A stretch of DNA of 40,746 bases from Bacillota bacterium (GTDB taxonomy: Bacteria; Bacillota; Clostridia; Acetivibrionales; DSM-1351). Location: positions 1 through 40,746 of the forward strand of contig JAEYTP010000015.1 in NCBI GenBank assembly GCA_023433945.1. The letters run 5' to 3'. Shown one piece after another: positions 15,411 to 22,991 of the stretch. Each line of letters starts with the position of its first letter. Position 1 is the first letter of the stretch. Under the pieces are notes generated by a model. The model had not been told where the DNA came from, ran no database searches, and was given only the letters and a program-made list of their open reading frames with translations. The position numbers were made by a program, and so were the translations under genes.

Positions 15411-16811
15411 TTGAATAATAATTTATCCCTATTGGATTCAAAGGATATAAAAAAAGTACATTTTATCGGTATAGGTGGTTCAAGTATGAGCGGCCTTGCA
15501 GAGATATTAATGAGCCTGGGCTATACGGTATCCGGGTCTGATATTAAAGCATCCAAAGCTACTCAGAAGCTTGAGAAACTCGGAGCAGAGATTTTTATAG
15601 GCCATAGTTCGGAAAACATTACTGACCAAAACCTTATTGTATATACGGTAGCCGTTAAGGAAGAAAATGCTGAAATGGTCAAAAGCCGTGAGTTGGGCAT
15701 CAAAATAATAGATAGAGCTGAACTTTTAGGGCTCCTTATGAAACATCACAATTTTGGCATAGCGGTATCAGGTACTCATGGTAAAACAACTACCACTTCT
15801 ATGATTACTACTATAATGATGGAAGCAAAACTTGACCCCACAGCACATATAGGTGGTGAGTTGGACTGTATAGGTGGAAATACCCTAATAGGTAATTCAG
15901 AATATTTTATTACAGAGGCTTGTGAGTATTATGGAAGCTTTTTGAAACTTCACCCCTTTATGGAGGTTATTCTCAACATAGAGGTCGATCATGTAGATTA
16001 TTTTAAAGACCTTAATCATATAAAGGATACATTTAGTAAATTTATTTCGCTTTTGCCAAGTAACGGATATGTCGTTGCATGTGCAGATGATGCCAACACA
16101 TTAAGTGTTGTATCAAACAAAGACTGTAATATAGTCACCTATGGAATTAAGAATAAGGCAAATTGGAACGCACAAAACATCACATATAATGATATGGGAT
16201 TTGGGCGCTATGATTTATATCATAACGGTGAATTCATAGATATTATTTGTCTCTCTGTGCCAGGGATACATAATATAAGTAATTCCTTGGCAGCAATTGC
16301 TGCATGTTATACATGCGGATGTTCAATTGAAAGCATTAAATGCGGGCTTTTAAGCTTTGGTGGAAGCCACAAGAGATTTGAATTAAAAGGACTTGTTGAT
16401 AATATCAAGGTTGTTGACGATTATGCTCATCATCCTTCAGAGGTTATGGCTACTTTAGATGCTGCACAGGGTACACACCACAATAAAATATGGTGTGTTT
16501 TCCAACCGCATACCTATACTAGAACAAAAGCCTTTATTTCAGACTTTGCAGGAGCATTTAACAACGCTGACAATGTAATTATCACAGATATATATGCCGC
16601 CCGTGAAAAAGACCCCGGCGACATTCATGCAAGCAAGCTTGCGGAATTGATTAGAGAAAAGGGGAGAAATGTTTTATATATCCCCGATTTTCAGGATATA
16701 GCAAAGTATCTCGATGAGAACGTTATGCCCGATGATTTAATTCTCACAATGGGTGCAGGAGATATTGTACGAGTAGGAGAGATGTTCCTAAATATCAGAG
16801 CTAATAAATAG
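15411..16811 (+). CDS. murC: UDP-N-acetylmuramate--L-alanine ligase
   Basis: A 466-residue cytoplasmic Mur ligase adding L-Ala to UDP-MurNAc. The N-terminal Rossmann motif is FIGIGGSSMSGLAEI (18-32), the ATP loop GTHGKTTTTSM is at 121-131, and NIEVDHVDYFKDL, VPGIHNISNSLAAIA, SFGGSHKRFELKG and DDYAHHPSEV follow. The length is normal. The start is TTG, with AAAGGAG 10 nt upstream; no nearby ATG would keep the nucleotide-binding motif. It is transcribed alone, divergent from purR and convergent with fabZ. Confidence 0.97.
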   Translation: MNNNLSLLDSKDIKKVHFIGIGGSSMSGLAEILMSLGYTVSGSDIKASKATQKLEKLGAEIFIGHSSENITDQNLIVYTVAVKEENAEMVKSRELGIKIIDRAELLGLLMKHHNFGIAVSGTHGKTTTTSMITTIMMEAKLDPTAHIGGELDCIGGNTLIGNSEYFITEACEYYGSFLKLHPFMEVILNIEVDHVDYFKDLNHIKDTFSKFISLLPSNGYVVACADDANTLSVVSNKDCNIVTYGIKNKANWNAQNITYNDMGFGRYDLYHNGEFIDIICLSVPGIHNISNSLAAIAACYTCGCSIESIKCGLLSFGGSHKRFELKGLVDNIKVVDDYAHHPSEVMATLDAAQGTHHNKIWCVFQPHTYTRTKAFISDFAGAFNNADNVIITDIYAAREKDPGDIHASKLAELIREKGRNVLYIPDFQDIAKYLDENVMPDDLILTMGAGDIVRVGEMFLNIRANK

Positions 16812-16955
16812 ATGTAATACTATTGCTAACAGTCTTTGTTGTAAGTTGCATTTATGAGTTATTTCACACTATGGTTGAGTACTTGAACACTTGGCATAAG
16901 TATTTGTACCACAATGATGCTGATTAAATATTGTAAGATAAACACGACTTATAAG

Positions 16956-17001
16956 GGGAGGAATTAAACACTGGTATAGTGTACAGTGTTTAATTCCTCC
17001 C
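16956..17001. repeat. 18-bp perfect inverted repeat between convergent murC and fabZ
   Basis: Left arm GGGAGGAATTAAACACTG (16956-16973), right arm its exact complement (16984-17001), loop 10 nt. The stem is long and contains a GGAGG/CCTCC pair. There is no T-run on either side, so it is not a classic intrinsic terminator, though it could block or process both converging transcripts. Confidence 0.85.
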
Positions 17002-17043
17002 TAAATTTATAATATAAATGCTTTTACAGGTGCCCTCAACCAA

Positions 17044-17475
17044 TTATTTTACCTTGGTCATTGCAAACTTAATAACACCCTCTGTCGCAACCTTATCTTC
17101 TACCCTTGCAACTACCTTTGCCTTAGTTACACCTAGCTTAGACATTATTATTTCCGCTTCAAGAATTAGAATATCACCTGGCACTACCTGACTTTTGAAC
17201 TTCATCTCTTCAATGCCAGCAAACACTCCCAACTTGCCCTTATTTTCCTCCATTACAGCAACAGCAAGACCTGCTGTCTGGGCAAGTGCTTCCACAATCA
17301 AAACACCTGGCATTATTGGATATTCAGGAAAATGGCCCTGAAAAAAGGGTTCATTTGCGGATACATTTTTTTGTGCTACCACTCTTTTGCCTGCTTCTAA
17401 TTCAAGTACCTTATCAACCAGTAAAAATGGATATCTATGTGGCAGCAGCTCTCTAATCTCTTTATTTGACAACAT
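17044..17475 (-). CDS. fabZ: 3-hydroxyacyl-[ACP] dehydratase FabZ
   Basis: A 143-residue hot-dog-fold enzyme of type II fatty-acid elongation that dehydrates 3-hydroxyacyl-ACP. It has the N-terminal LLPHRYPFLLVDKV and the catalytic block FFQGHFPEYPIMPGVLIVEA, with His48 and Glu62. The FKSQVVPGD motif follows. The length is typical. RBS GAGGTG lies 5 nt from the ATG. It is the last gene of the mbl-flhO-flhP group, and fabZ follows flhP in Bacillus too. No other fab genes are nearby. Confidence 0.97.
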   Translation of the reverse strand: MLSNKEIRELLPHRYPFLLVDKVLELEAGKRVVAQKNVSANEPFFQGHFPEYPIMPGVLIVEALAQTAGLAVAVMEENKGKLGVFAGIEEMKFKSQVVPGDILILEAEIIMSKLGVTKAKVVARVEDKVATEGVIKFAMTKVK

Positions 17476-17561
17476 AGTTTCACCTCAAATCGAATAATTA
17501 TGACCTGGTTATATATATTCTACATCCTTTAATAAATTCCTCTAATATAAATAGACTGTCC

Positions 17562-18740
17562 TTAACCTGTTTTAATCCTTACAATCAGTGCTCCCCCAAG
17601 AGGCCTTTCGATACCTCTGTCCGATGGTCTGTTAACAAGTTTATTGTCAACCACCATTTGAGAGGATGCCCCTCCATCCAACATAGCAGCATCCTTTACT
17701 CCTAGCTTAATCAAATAATCAGCCAATTGCGCTCCTGGCATACCCATACTATAATCCTTTTGCCGACCATCCACTACAACAAGAAGAACACGCCCATCAG
17801 GCTTTATAGCAATGGCTGTACGGGGGTCATAATTTGTGAGATTTCCCACCCAAGCATCCCAATCCTTTACTACATTTTTACCGTCTTGCACAAGCCATGC
17901 CCCACATTCATATGCCTGAGTGGACTTGTCGAACTTGGGCTGTATATCAATTATTAGTTGGTCTCCAATATTATACTTTTCTACAAGCCCCATTTTATCG
18001 CCAAAAAAGCATAGTGTTGATATATTTTCATGCAACTCGCTTTGTGTAACACCCTTACGAATGGCAATAATCTTGTTGTCCTCTACCATTACAACTGAGT
18101 TTTTTGTCTTTACTCTGTTTGTAGACCCATATCCCGATGTATATAGAATGATATCATTTCCTTTTGAAGTACGGTTCATGTTATCCACCCTGATTTTTTG
18201 GCTGCCAGTAGTATAATTGATATTGGTCCAGAGATTGCGTAATTGCGCTCCCTTTGAGTTCACAATCAGAACGGGGTATAATCCGGTTGATGCACTGTAC
18301 ATATACCCATCAATAACTGCCATCCCAACAGGGTCACCATATTCATAAAAAAAACCCCCATTTACTCCGGCAGAAGCATTTTTACGCAATAGCATCTCAG
18401 TTAACTTTTCAAAACCAAATAAGCTATCATAAGATAAAACCGGCTTAAATTCAATCCTCTCATCTAACGGGTCGAACTCTAGTGTAAATATCTCTTGCTT
18501 ATATTTATTAATAATTTCGGAAGTCCTTTTATAGACTATAGGGGGTTCAAGCTGAGTCTGAGCGGAGCTTGATTGATTTACAGGTGTGGTCGCATTCGGA
18601 CCAGCTAGATTATTATCGTCTATTAACCCTTCACTACTATTTTGGGGGGTAAATAAAAATTGTCCTGCAATTATAATGAAGGACAATAGTAAAACGACTA
18701 TAGATATTATGATAAGTAGATTTTTATTACTTCTTTTCAT
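17562..18740 (-). CDS. Membrane-anchored phosphodiester glycosidase (NAGPA domain) protein
   Basis: A 392-residue protein with a basic start, a single membrane segment at about 9-28, a Ser/Asn/Gln/Pro-rich linker, then a NAGPA domain at about 120-390. Family motifs are GVNGGFFYEYGDPVG, RTAIAIKPDGRVLLVVVDGR, PGAQLADYLIKLGVKDAAML and LDGGASSQM. The family resembles GlcNAc-1-phosphodiester alpha-GlcNAcase; in bacteria it acts on extracellular or wall glycans, and the substrate here is unknown. The start is the ATG at 18740, with GGGGG 8 nt upstream. It overlaps the end of the FlgJ-like gene by 14 nt, so the two are probably translationally coupled. Confidence 0.85.
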   Translation of the reverse strand: MKRSNKNLLIIISIVVLLLSFIIIAGQFLFTPQNSSEGLIDDNNLAGPNATTPVNQSSSAQTQLEPPIVYKRTSEIINKYKQEIFTLEFDPLDERIEFKPVLSYDSLFGFEKLTEMLLRKNASAGVNGGFFYEYGDPVGMAVIDGYMYSASTGLYPVLIVNSKGAQLRNLWTNINYTTGSQKIRVDNMNRTSKGNDIILYTSGYGSTNRVKTKNSVVMVEDNKIIAIRKGVTQSELHENISTLCFFGDKMGLVEKYNIGDQLIIDIQPKFDKSTQAYECGAWLVQDGKNVVKDWDAWVGNLTNYDPRTAIAIKPDGRVLLVVVDGRQKDYSMGMPGAQLADYLIKLGVKDAAMLDGGASSQMVVDNKLVNRPSDRGIERPLGGALIVRIKTG

Positions 18741-19119
18741 CGATGACGCCCCCAGCTGTATCACCTTTGGTCTGCGTGACTGTATATTGCTTGCTAAGCT
18801 GTTTATACATAACATCGCCAATACCAATACCTCTTTGTGAAGCATTTATGCATAGTTCATCATCAAGCATTGATTGAAACATTTCAGTAGCTGAATCACT
18901 GTTTAGAAAGTCGGATTTTGGTACCGTTGCTTTCATTTGTTTATACATCATGCTGATAAATATACTCTCAAATTCATTACATACCTCTTTAAGTTCCTTA
19001 TCGTCACCATTAGCAGCAGCTGCTCTTAGCTTATCTTCAAACTGGCCGTCAGACACCTTTGAACTAGAAGTAGTAGCATTGTCTATTATGCTTTTAGCAT
19101 TAATATTGCCTATCTCCAT
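18727..19119 (-). CDS. Rod-binding protein, FlgJ N-terminal domain type
   Basis: A 130-residue protein. ELKEVCNEFESIFISMMYKQ and SATEMFQSMLDDELC, followed by RGIGIGDVMYKQLSKQY, match the Rod_bind domain that helps assemble the flagellar rod. The peptidoglycan-hydrolase half of proteobacterial FlgJ is absent, as is usual in Firmicutes. The downstream overlapping glycosidase could play a wall-related role, but that is speculation. It lies 17 nt after flhP, in the same transcript. Confidence 0.85.
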   Translation of the reverse strand: MEIGNINAKSIIDNATTSSSKVSDGQFEDKLRAAAANGDDKELKEVCNEFESIFISMMYKQMKATVPKSDFLNSDSATEMFQSMLDDELCINASQRGIGIGDVMYKQLSKQYTVTQTKGDTAGGVIDEKK

Positions 19120-19136
19120 ATCGTTTATTCACCTAA

Positions 19137-19949
19137 CTATCTTTTAAGATTGTTTGCCATACCCAGCATATCATCAGCTGACTGTATAGCTTTTGAACTA
19201 ACTTCATAAGCTCTCTGGGCTACTATGAGCTTAACCATTTCATCAACTACCTGTACATTTGATGATTCAAGGAAAAACTGGGTCATAGTACTCTTTGCAT
19301 TCTCATCAAGGTTTGACTGTATAGGTTCACCTGTAGCTGAATTCATTGAAAATAAATTCTTGCCAACCGCTTCAAGTGCATATTTATTTGGAAAATTCAC
19401 CATGCCAATTGTCTGCCCAAGGTCAATTATCTCCCCAGCCTTAGTAGTATAACTCATTTGTCCAGTTTCTGAAACAACGAGTTTGGACATATCAACCTCA
19501 GGGCCAAATATTATTTCCATGCCATTGTCGTCCAACACATCGTAGCCATCAGAAGTAGTGAGCTTCTTTAATCCATCAGCTGTAACACCTATCTTAAAGG
19601 AACCATCCCTAGTATATAGGGTTTGCTCTCCCTGTCCTTTTATAGTAAAAAATCCTTCTCCATCAATTGCAAGATCAAGAGGGTTATCAGTCCTATCAAT
19701 ACTTCCGCCTTCAAAACTTCTAGAAGTTGAGCTTACTGTTGTGCCGTGACCAACCTGAAGATTGGTTGGTTTTTGAGCATTTTCCAGTACGTATGCTCTC
19801 TCCATAGTCTGATATAATAAATCTTTGAATTCAGCTTTCTGTTTCTTGTAGCCAACAGTATTGACATTAGCTAAATTGTTTGAAATTATATCCACATTAA
19901 ATTGCTGTGCCTTCATGCCTGAACCCGCGGTCCAAAGTGCTCTCATCAT
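19137..19949 (-). CDS. flhP: Flagellar hook-basal body rod protein FlhP (FlgG family)
   Basis: A 270-residue distal-rod/hook-type protein. The N-terminus MMRALWTAGSGMKAQQFNVD, with the ISNNLANVNTVGYKKQ motif, and the C-terminal SNVQVVDEMVKLIVAQRAYEVSSKAI are the paired coiled termini of the FlgG/FlgF/FlgE superfamily. The central D1 part has GEGFFTIKGQGEQTLYTRDG. There is no signal peptide; export is by the flagellar type III system. The start is the ATG at 19949 with GAGGTGG 8 nt upstream; an upstream GTG would add four residues. The spoIIID-mbl-flhO-flhP order matches Bacillus. Confidence 0.93.
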   Translation of the reverse strand: MMRALWTAGSGMKAQQFNVDIISNNLANVNTVGYKKQKAEFKDLLYQTMERAYVLENAQKPTNLQVGHGTTVSSTSRSFEGGSIDRTDNPLDLAIDGEGFFTIKGQGEQTLYTRDGSFKIGVTADGLKKLTTSDGYDVLDDNGMEIIFGPEVDMSKLVVSETGQMSYTTKAGEIIDLGQTIGMVNFPNKYALEAVGKNLFSMNSATGEPIQSNLDENAKSTMTQFFLESSNVQVVDEMVKLIVAQRAYEVSSKAIQSADDMLGMANNLKR

Positions 19950-20032
19950 ATAGCAGTCCACCTCTTATTAAATATCGTTATTTAATCATTGTACTAATTT
20001 GTGCTTTATATAACATATTTGTGTTTACTAAT

Positions 20033-20821
20033 TTATCTCAACGCCCCTACTTCAGTAACTGCTTTTTGTAGAGTTCCGTCCTGAGCTTGTAGTATCTTTT
20101 GATTAGCCTCATATGCTCTAAGCACGGTGATCATATCTACCATTTCACTAATAACGTTTACATTTGACTGTTCTGTGTATCCCTGTAGCACATTTCCCTC
20201 AAATGCAACTATATCACTCCCATCATTTTCGACAAGATTATCACCATATTTTCGAAGCTTTGTAGCGTCACTAAATTGAGCTATCCTGAGTTTATCAACC
20301 AAAATATTATTCTGTATGATCTCACCGCTTTGAGTAACAGAAAAACTACCAGGGTTCATTATGATTATACCGTTCTCACCCATAACGTGATAGCCCTCTT
20401 TTGTAACTAGCTCATTGTATGCATTAAGTACAAATGACCCATCTCTGGTATAATACTCATTTGAATCATTGTTTTCGCCCGGTACTGATATAGTAAAAAA
20501 GCCTGGGCTGGAGGTTTCTGATGTATTTGCATCGCTCAAAGCAAGATCAAATGAATCCTCGGTCTTTACTACCTGACCTTGAGTATAATATGTGAAAACC
20601 TCTCCAACATCACTGCTGAGTTGCATTGACCCAATCGTTGGATTAAGCGGAGTCTTGTTATCATTGATTCTTTTGGTAAGAAGACTAGGAAAGCTTTCAA
20701 ACACTACTGTATCCTTTTTGAACCCAGCAGTATTAACATTAGCTAAATTGTTGGAAATGACGTCCATTTTCCTGCTATTTGCGAGCATGCTCCAACCTGA
20801 CGTATAAAGACCTCTAATCAT
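20033..20821 (-). CDS. flhO: Flagellar hook-basal body rod protein FlhO (FlgF/FlgG family)
   Basis: A 262-residue paralogue of the next gene. It starts MIRGLYTSGWSMLANSRKMD, then DVISNNLANVNTAGFKKDT, and ends SNVNVISEMVDMITVLRAYEAN with a Gln-rich amphipathic helix. The middle has SPGFFTISV and EYYTRDGSFVLN. It probably forms part of the proximal rod. The start is the ATG at 20821 with GAGGGG 7 nt upstream; a longer reading has no RBS and would cover the sigma-D promoter. It heads the flhO-flhP-rod-binding-glycosidase run. Confidence 0.93.
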   Translation of the reverse strand: MIRGLYTSGWSMLANSRKMDVISNNLANVNTAGFKKDTVVFESFPSLLTKRINDNKTPLNPTIGSMQLSSDVGEVFTYYTQGQVVKTEDSFDLALSDANTSETSSPGFFTISVPGENNDSNEYYTRDGSFVLNAYNELVTKEGYHVMGENGIIIMNPGSFSVTQSGEIIQNNILVDKLRIAQFSDATKLRKYGDNLVENDGSDIVAFEGNVLQGYTEQSNVNVISEMVDMITVLRAYEANQKILQAQDGTLQKAVTEVGALR

Positions 20822-20863
20822 TAAAATTCCCCTCAAGAAATTAATTTGTTTTGCATATAACCT

Positions 20864-20891
20864 ATATCGGCTTAATGACCTCATTTATTTA
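20864..20891 (-). promoter_or_regulatory. Sigma-D (sigma-28) flagellar promoter of flhO
   Basis: On the minus strand, TAAA (20891-20888), a 16-nt spacer, then GCCGATAT (20871-20864). This exactly fits the Bacillus sigma-D consensus TAAA-n14/16-GCCGATAT. The predicted start is near 20857, about 36 nt before the flhO ATG. Confidence 0.8.
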
Positions 20892-20938
20892 TACCTAAAT
20901 AGTAAATTGACTATAAGTAAAAATCTAGTTTTATATAT

Positions 20939-20983
20939 AAAAAAGCAATCAATTTCACTTAATAGTGATAATAGATCGCTTTT
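20939..20983 (-). terminator. Probable terminator after mbl
   Basis: An imperfect hairpin on the minus strand pairs AAAAGC with GCTTTT through ATC/GAT and TCAC/GTGA segments, then runs into a T-rich tract (GCTTTTTTATATA). It lies about 107 nt after the mbl stop and before the flhO promoter, so mbl and flhO are separate units. Confidence 0.6.
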
Positions 20984-21089
20984 AGTGCTGTATTTTTATT
21001 TGTTACATTCATAGTTAATATTATTATATAAAATAATGACTCTATTATTTATGCAAGATAATGTGCTCTATTTAATGGGTAGCTTATTT

Positions 21090-22115
21090 TTATCGCCTGT
21101 TTCCTCTGCTTTCAGAGAGTATGCTCTCTTCAATAGCTTCAATATTATCAAGCGCCTTGCCTGTTCCAAGTGCTACACATGAAATAGAATCATCTGCTAT
21201 TAGGACATTAATACCTGTCTTTTCCTGAAGAAGTTTGTCCAAACCATATATCAGGCTTCCTCCACCTGTCATGACAATTCCTCTGTCACTAATATCAGCA
21301 GCTAATTCTGGAGGAGTACGTTCCAAAACTGAATGAACAGCCTCAACAATGCTAGATACTGGTTCTTCCAGTGCTTCCATCATTTCAGTTGATGAAATAC
21401 TGATTGTCTTTGGCAGCCCAGAAATAAGGTTTCTACCCCTAATATCCATATTCACTTCCTGTACTCTTGGATAAACAGTACCGATATTAATCTTGAGTTC
21501 CTCAGCTGTTCTTTCACCTATCATTATATTGTGTTTCTTGCGCATATATCTAACGATAGCTTCATCAAACTTGTCACCGGCAACCTTAATAGAAGTACTA
21601 ACAACAGTACCTCCGAGAGAGATAACTGCAATATCAGTAGTACCTCCACCCATATCAACAACCATACTTCCACATGCCTTAGCAATATCAATACCAGCTC
21701 CTATTGCCGCTGCTATAGGTTCCTCGATAAGATAAGTTCTTCTGGCACCAGCCTGCATTGATGCATCAATAACGGCACGCTTTTCAACTTCAGTAACTCC
21801 ACTAGGTACACATACCATTATTCTAGGTTTAAAAAATCTTCTGCTGCCAGTAACTTTATTAATAAAATACTTGAGCATTCTCTCAGTAATATCATAATCA
21901 GAAATAACACCTTCTCTCAAAGGTCTTATTGCAACTATATTACCGGGAGTTCTGCCTAGCATTCTCCTAGCCTCTTCACCTACTGCCAAAAGCTTATTGG
22001 TGTTCTTGTCAATAGCTACAACAGAAGGTTCTCTCAGAACAATACCTTTTCCCTTAATATAAACAAGTACAGTAGCCGTACCTAAATCTATCCCTATATC
22101 CTGTCCAAATGCCAA
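21090..22115 (-). CDS. mbl: MreB-family actin-like protein Mbl
   Basis: A 341-residue cytoskeletal ATPase that organises cylindrical wall synthesis. Actin-fold motifs are DIGIDLGTATVLVYIKGKGI (phosphate 1), MVVDMGGGTTDIAVISLGG (phosphate 2), GIVMTGGGSLIYGLD (adenosine) and VAGDKFDEAI. The neighbours (spoIIID upstream, flhO/flhP downstream) identify the Mbl paralogue, as in Bacillus; mreBCD would be elsewhere. The start is TTG at 22115, with AAGGGAG 9 nt upstream. The last 20 residues are an acidic then basic tail ending SRGNRR. Confidence 0.95.
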   Translation of the reverse strand: MAFGQDIGIDLGTATVLVYIKGKGIVLREPSVVAIDKNTNKLLAVGEEARRMLGRTPGNIVAIRPLREGVISDYDITERMLKYFINKVTGSRRFFKPRIMVCVPSGVTEVEKRAVIDASMQAGARRTYLIEEPIAAAIGAGIDIAKACGSMVVDMGGGTTDIAVISLGGTVVSTSIKVAGDKFDEAIVRYMRKKHNIMIGERTAEELKINIGTVYPRVQEVNMDIRGRNLISGLPKTISISSTEMMEALEEPVSSIVEAVHSVLERTPPELAADISDRGIVMTGGGSLIYGLDKLLQEKTGINVLIADDSISCVALGTGKALDNIEAIEESILSESRGNRR

Positions 22116-22451
22116 TTATAACAACTCCCTTTTAATACTATTATTTATTAACCTCATAAATCTAAAACTAGTTTATCTTAAATGTTCTTTTGAGGCAAAT
22201 CAAAAACCTCAAGCAATTTTATTTAAATATAGATTGTGTAAAAAAGCATAAAAATAAAAAGTAAAATTTACCTATTTAATAATATCTCATTATTCCTTAT
22301 TTTTCAATATTAATGTAGATTATTATCAGGATTTCGTGTCAGAATTAAAGTTTTTGGTGTGAAACACAAAAAAGCCGAGAGTTTACCTCCCAGCTTTTAC
22401 CTTATCCTTTATGTAAATGATTATTTCAATGGTATCTATCCTGTACAGATT
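22116..22451. other. 336-bp intergenic region between spoIIID and mbl
   Basis: It contains the spoIIID terminator (22368-22398) and must carry the mbl promoter, though no convincing -35/-10 pair was found. A small hairpin, TTGAGG/CCTCAA, lies around 22192-22215. The rest is AT-rich with no coding frame. Confidence 0.6.
22368..22398 (-). terminator. Rho-independent terminator after spoIIID
   Basis: As minus-strand RNA, AAAAGCUGGGAG pairs with CUCUCGGCUUUU through 12 bp (two G-U) around a 5-nt loop, then UUUUUU. It lies 53 nt after the spoIIID stop. Confidence 0.85.
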
Positions 22452-22700
22452 TTACTTTACCTGATACTTTGCTTTTGTTGCTTCTCCACCACGTATATGC
22501 CTTTCGGCTTTGTTCTCCTCTAGAATCAATCTTACCTCATTCATTAGTATAGGATTAATTTTTTCCAAACGCTCTGTTACATCTTTATGTACTGTACTTT
22601 TGGATATTCCAAATTTTTTAGCTGCATAACGTACGGTAGTCTTTTTGTCGATAATATAATTGGCGAGTTCAATAACTCGTTCTTCTATGTATTCCTTCAA
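22452..22700 (-). CDS. spoIIID: Sporulation transcription regulator SpoIIID
   Basis: An 82-residue mother-cell regulator. MKEYIEERVIELANYIIDKK is the family start, residues 22-45 form the helix-turn-helix (TVRYAAKKFGISKSTVHKDV), and the basic C-terminal segment NKAERHIRGGEATKAKY provides the extra DNA contacts known from Bacillus SpoIIID. The start is TTG with AGGAGGG 7 nt upstream. It lies upstream of mbl as in Bacillus. In that organism it is sigma-E dependent; no clear sigma-E promoter was found here. Confidence 0.96.
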   Translation of the reverse strand: MKEYIEERVIELANYIIDKKTTVRYAAKKFGISKSTVHKDVTERLEKINPILMNEVRLILEENKAERHIRGGEATKAKYQVK

Positions 22701-22865
22701 CTATTTACCCTCCTTTAATAAGGTATATTTAAGGCAGAAAGACCTGCCAAAAAGCATACGTTTCCAGATGTCTCAATGTATATATATGCCTTATTTAGAT
22801 GGGTTATGAATAAATTATTAACGTTCAGTATCTAACAAATAACATCTATAAGAATAAATTATTGT

Positions 22866-22894
22866 TTGAAACATACCCCCCCGTGGTATATAAT
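22866..22894 (+). promoter_or_regulatory. Sigma-A promoter of the sulfur-carrier fusion gene
   Basis: TTGAAA (22866-22871), a 17-nt spacer, then a perfect TATAAT (22889-22894). The predicted start near 22901 gives a leader of about 90 nt. The spacer is almost entirely the C-rich inverted repeat listed as an operator. Confidence 0.8.
22873..22889. promoter_or_regulatory. CsoR/CstR-like operator inside the promoter spacer
   Basis: ATACCCCCCCGTGGTAT has inverted ATACC/GGTAT ends around a C/G-rich core. It stands out sharply from the surrounding AT-rich DNA and resembles known CsoR and CstR operators (TACCC...GGGTA type). A CsoR-family repressor is encoded 2.7 kb away, convergent with the target gene. 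Binding here would block RNA polymerase between -35 and -10. Confidence 0.65.
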
Positions 22895-22991
22895 GTCATT
22901 AAGATAACTTTTACAAAATTAATATAAGCATTTATAATAAACCCAAAAAATAAAAATTATAATAATCTGTTTTGAGGAAGGATTGGTTTTA

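Noticed and set aside
22190..22215. TTGAGG/CCTCAA hairpin as an mbl leader element
   Set aside because: Only six base pairs, no T-run and no known motif; likely chance in an AT-rich gap.
22740..22825. Sigma-E promoter for spoIIID
   Set aside because: TATACATT on minus fits a -10, but no -35 lies at the right distance.
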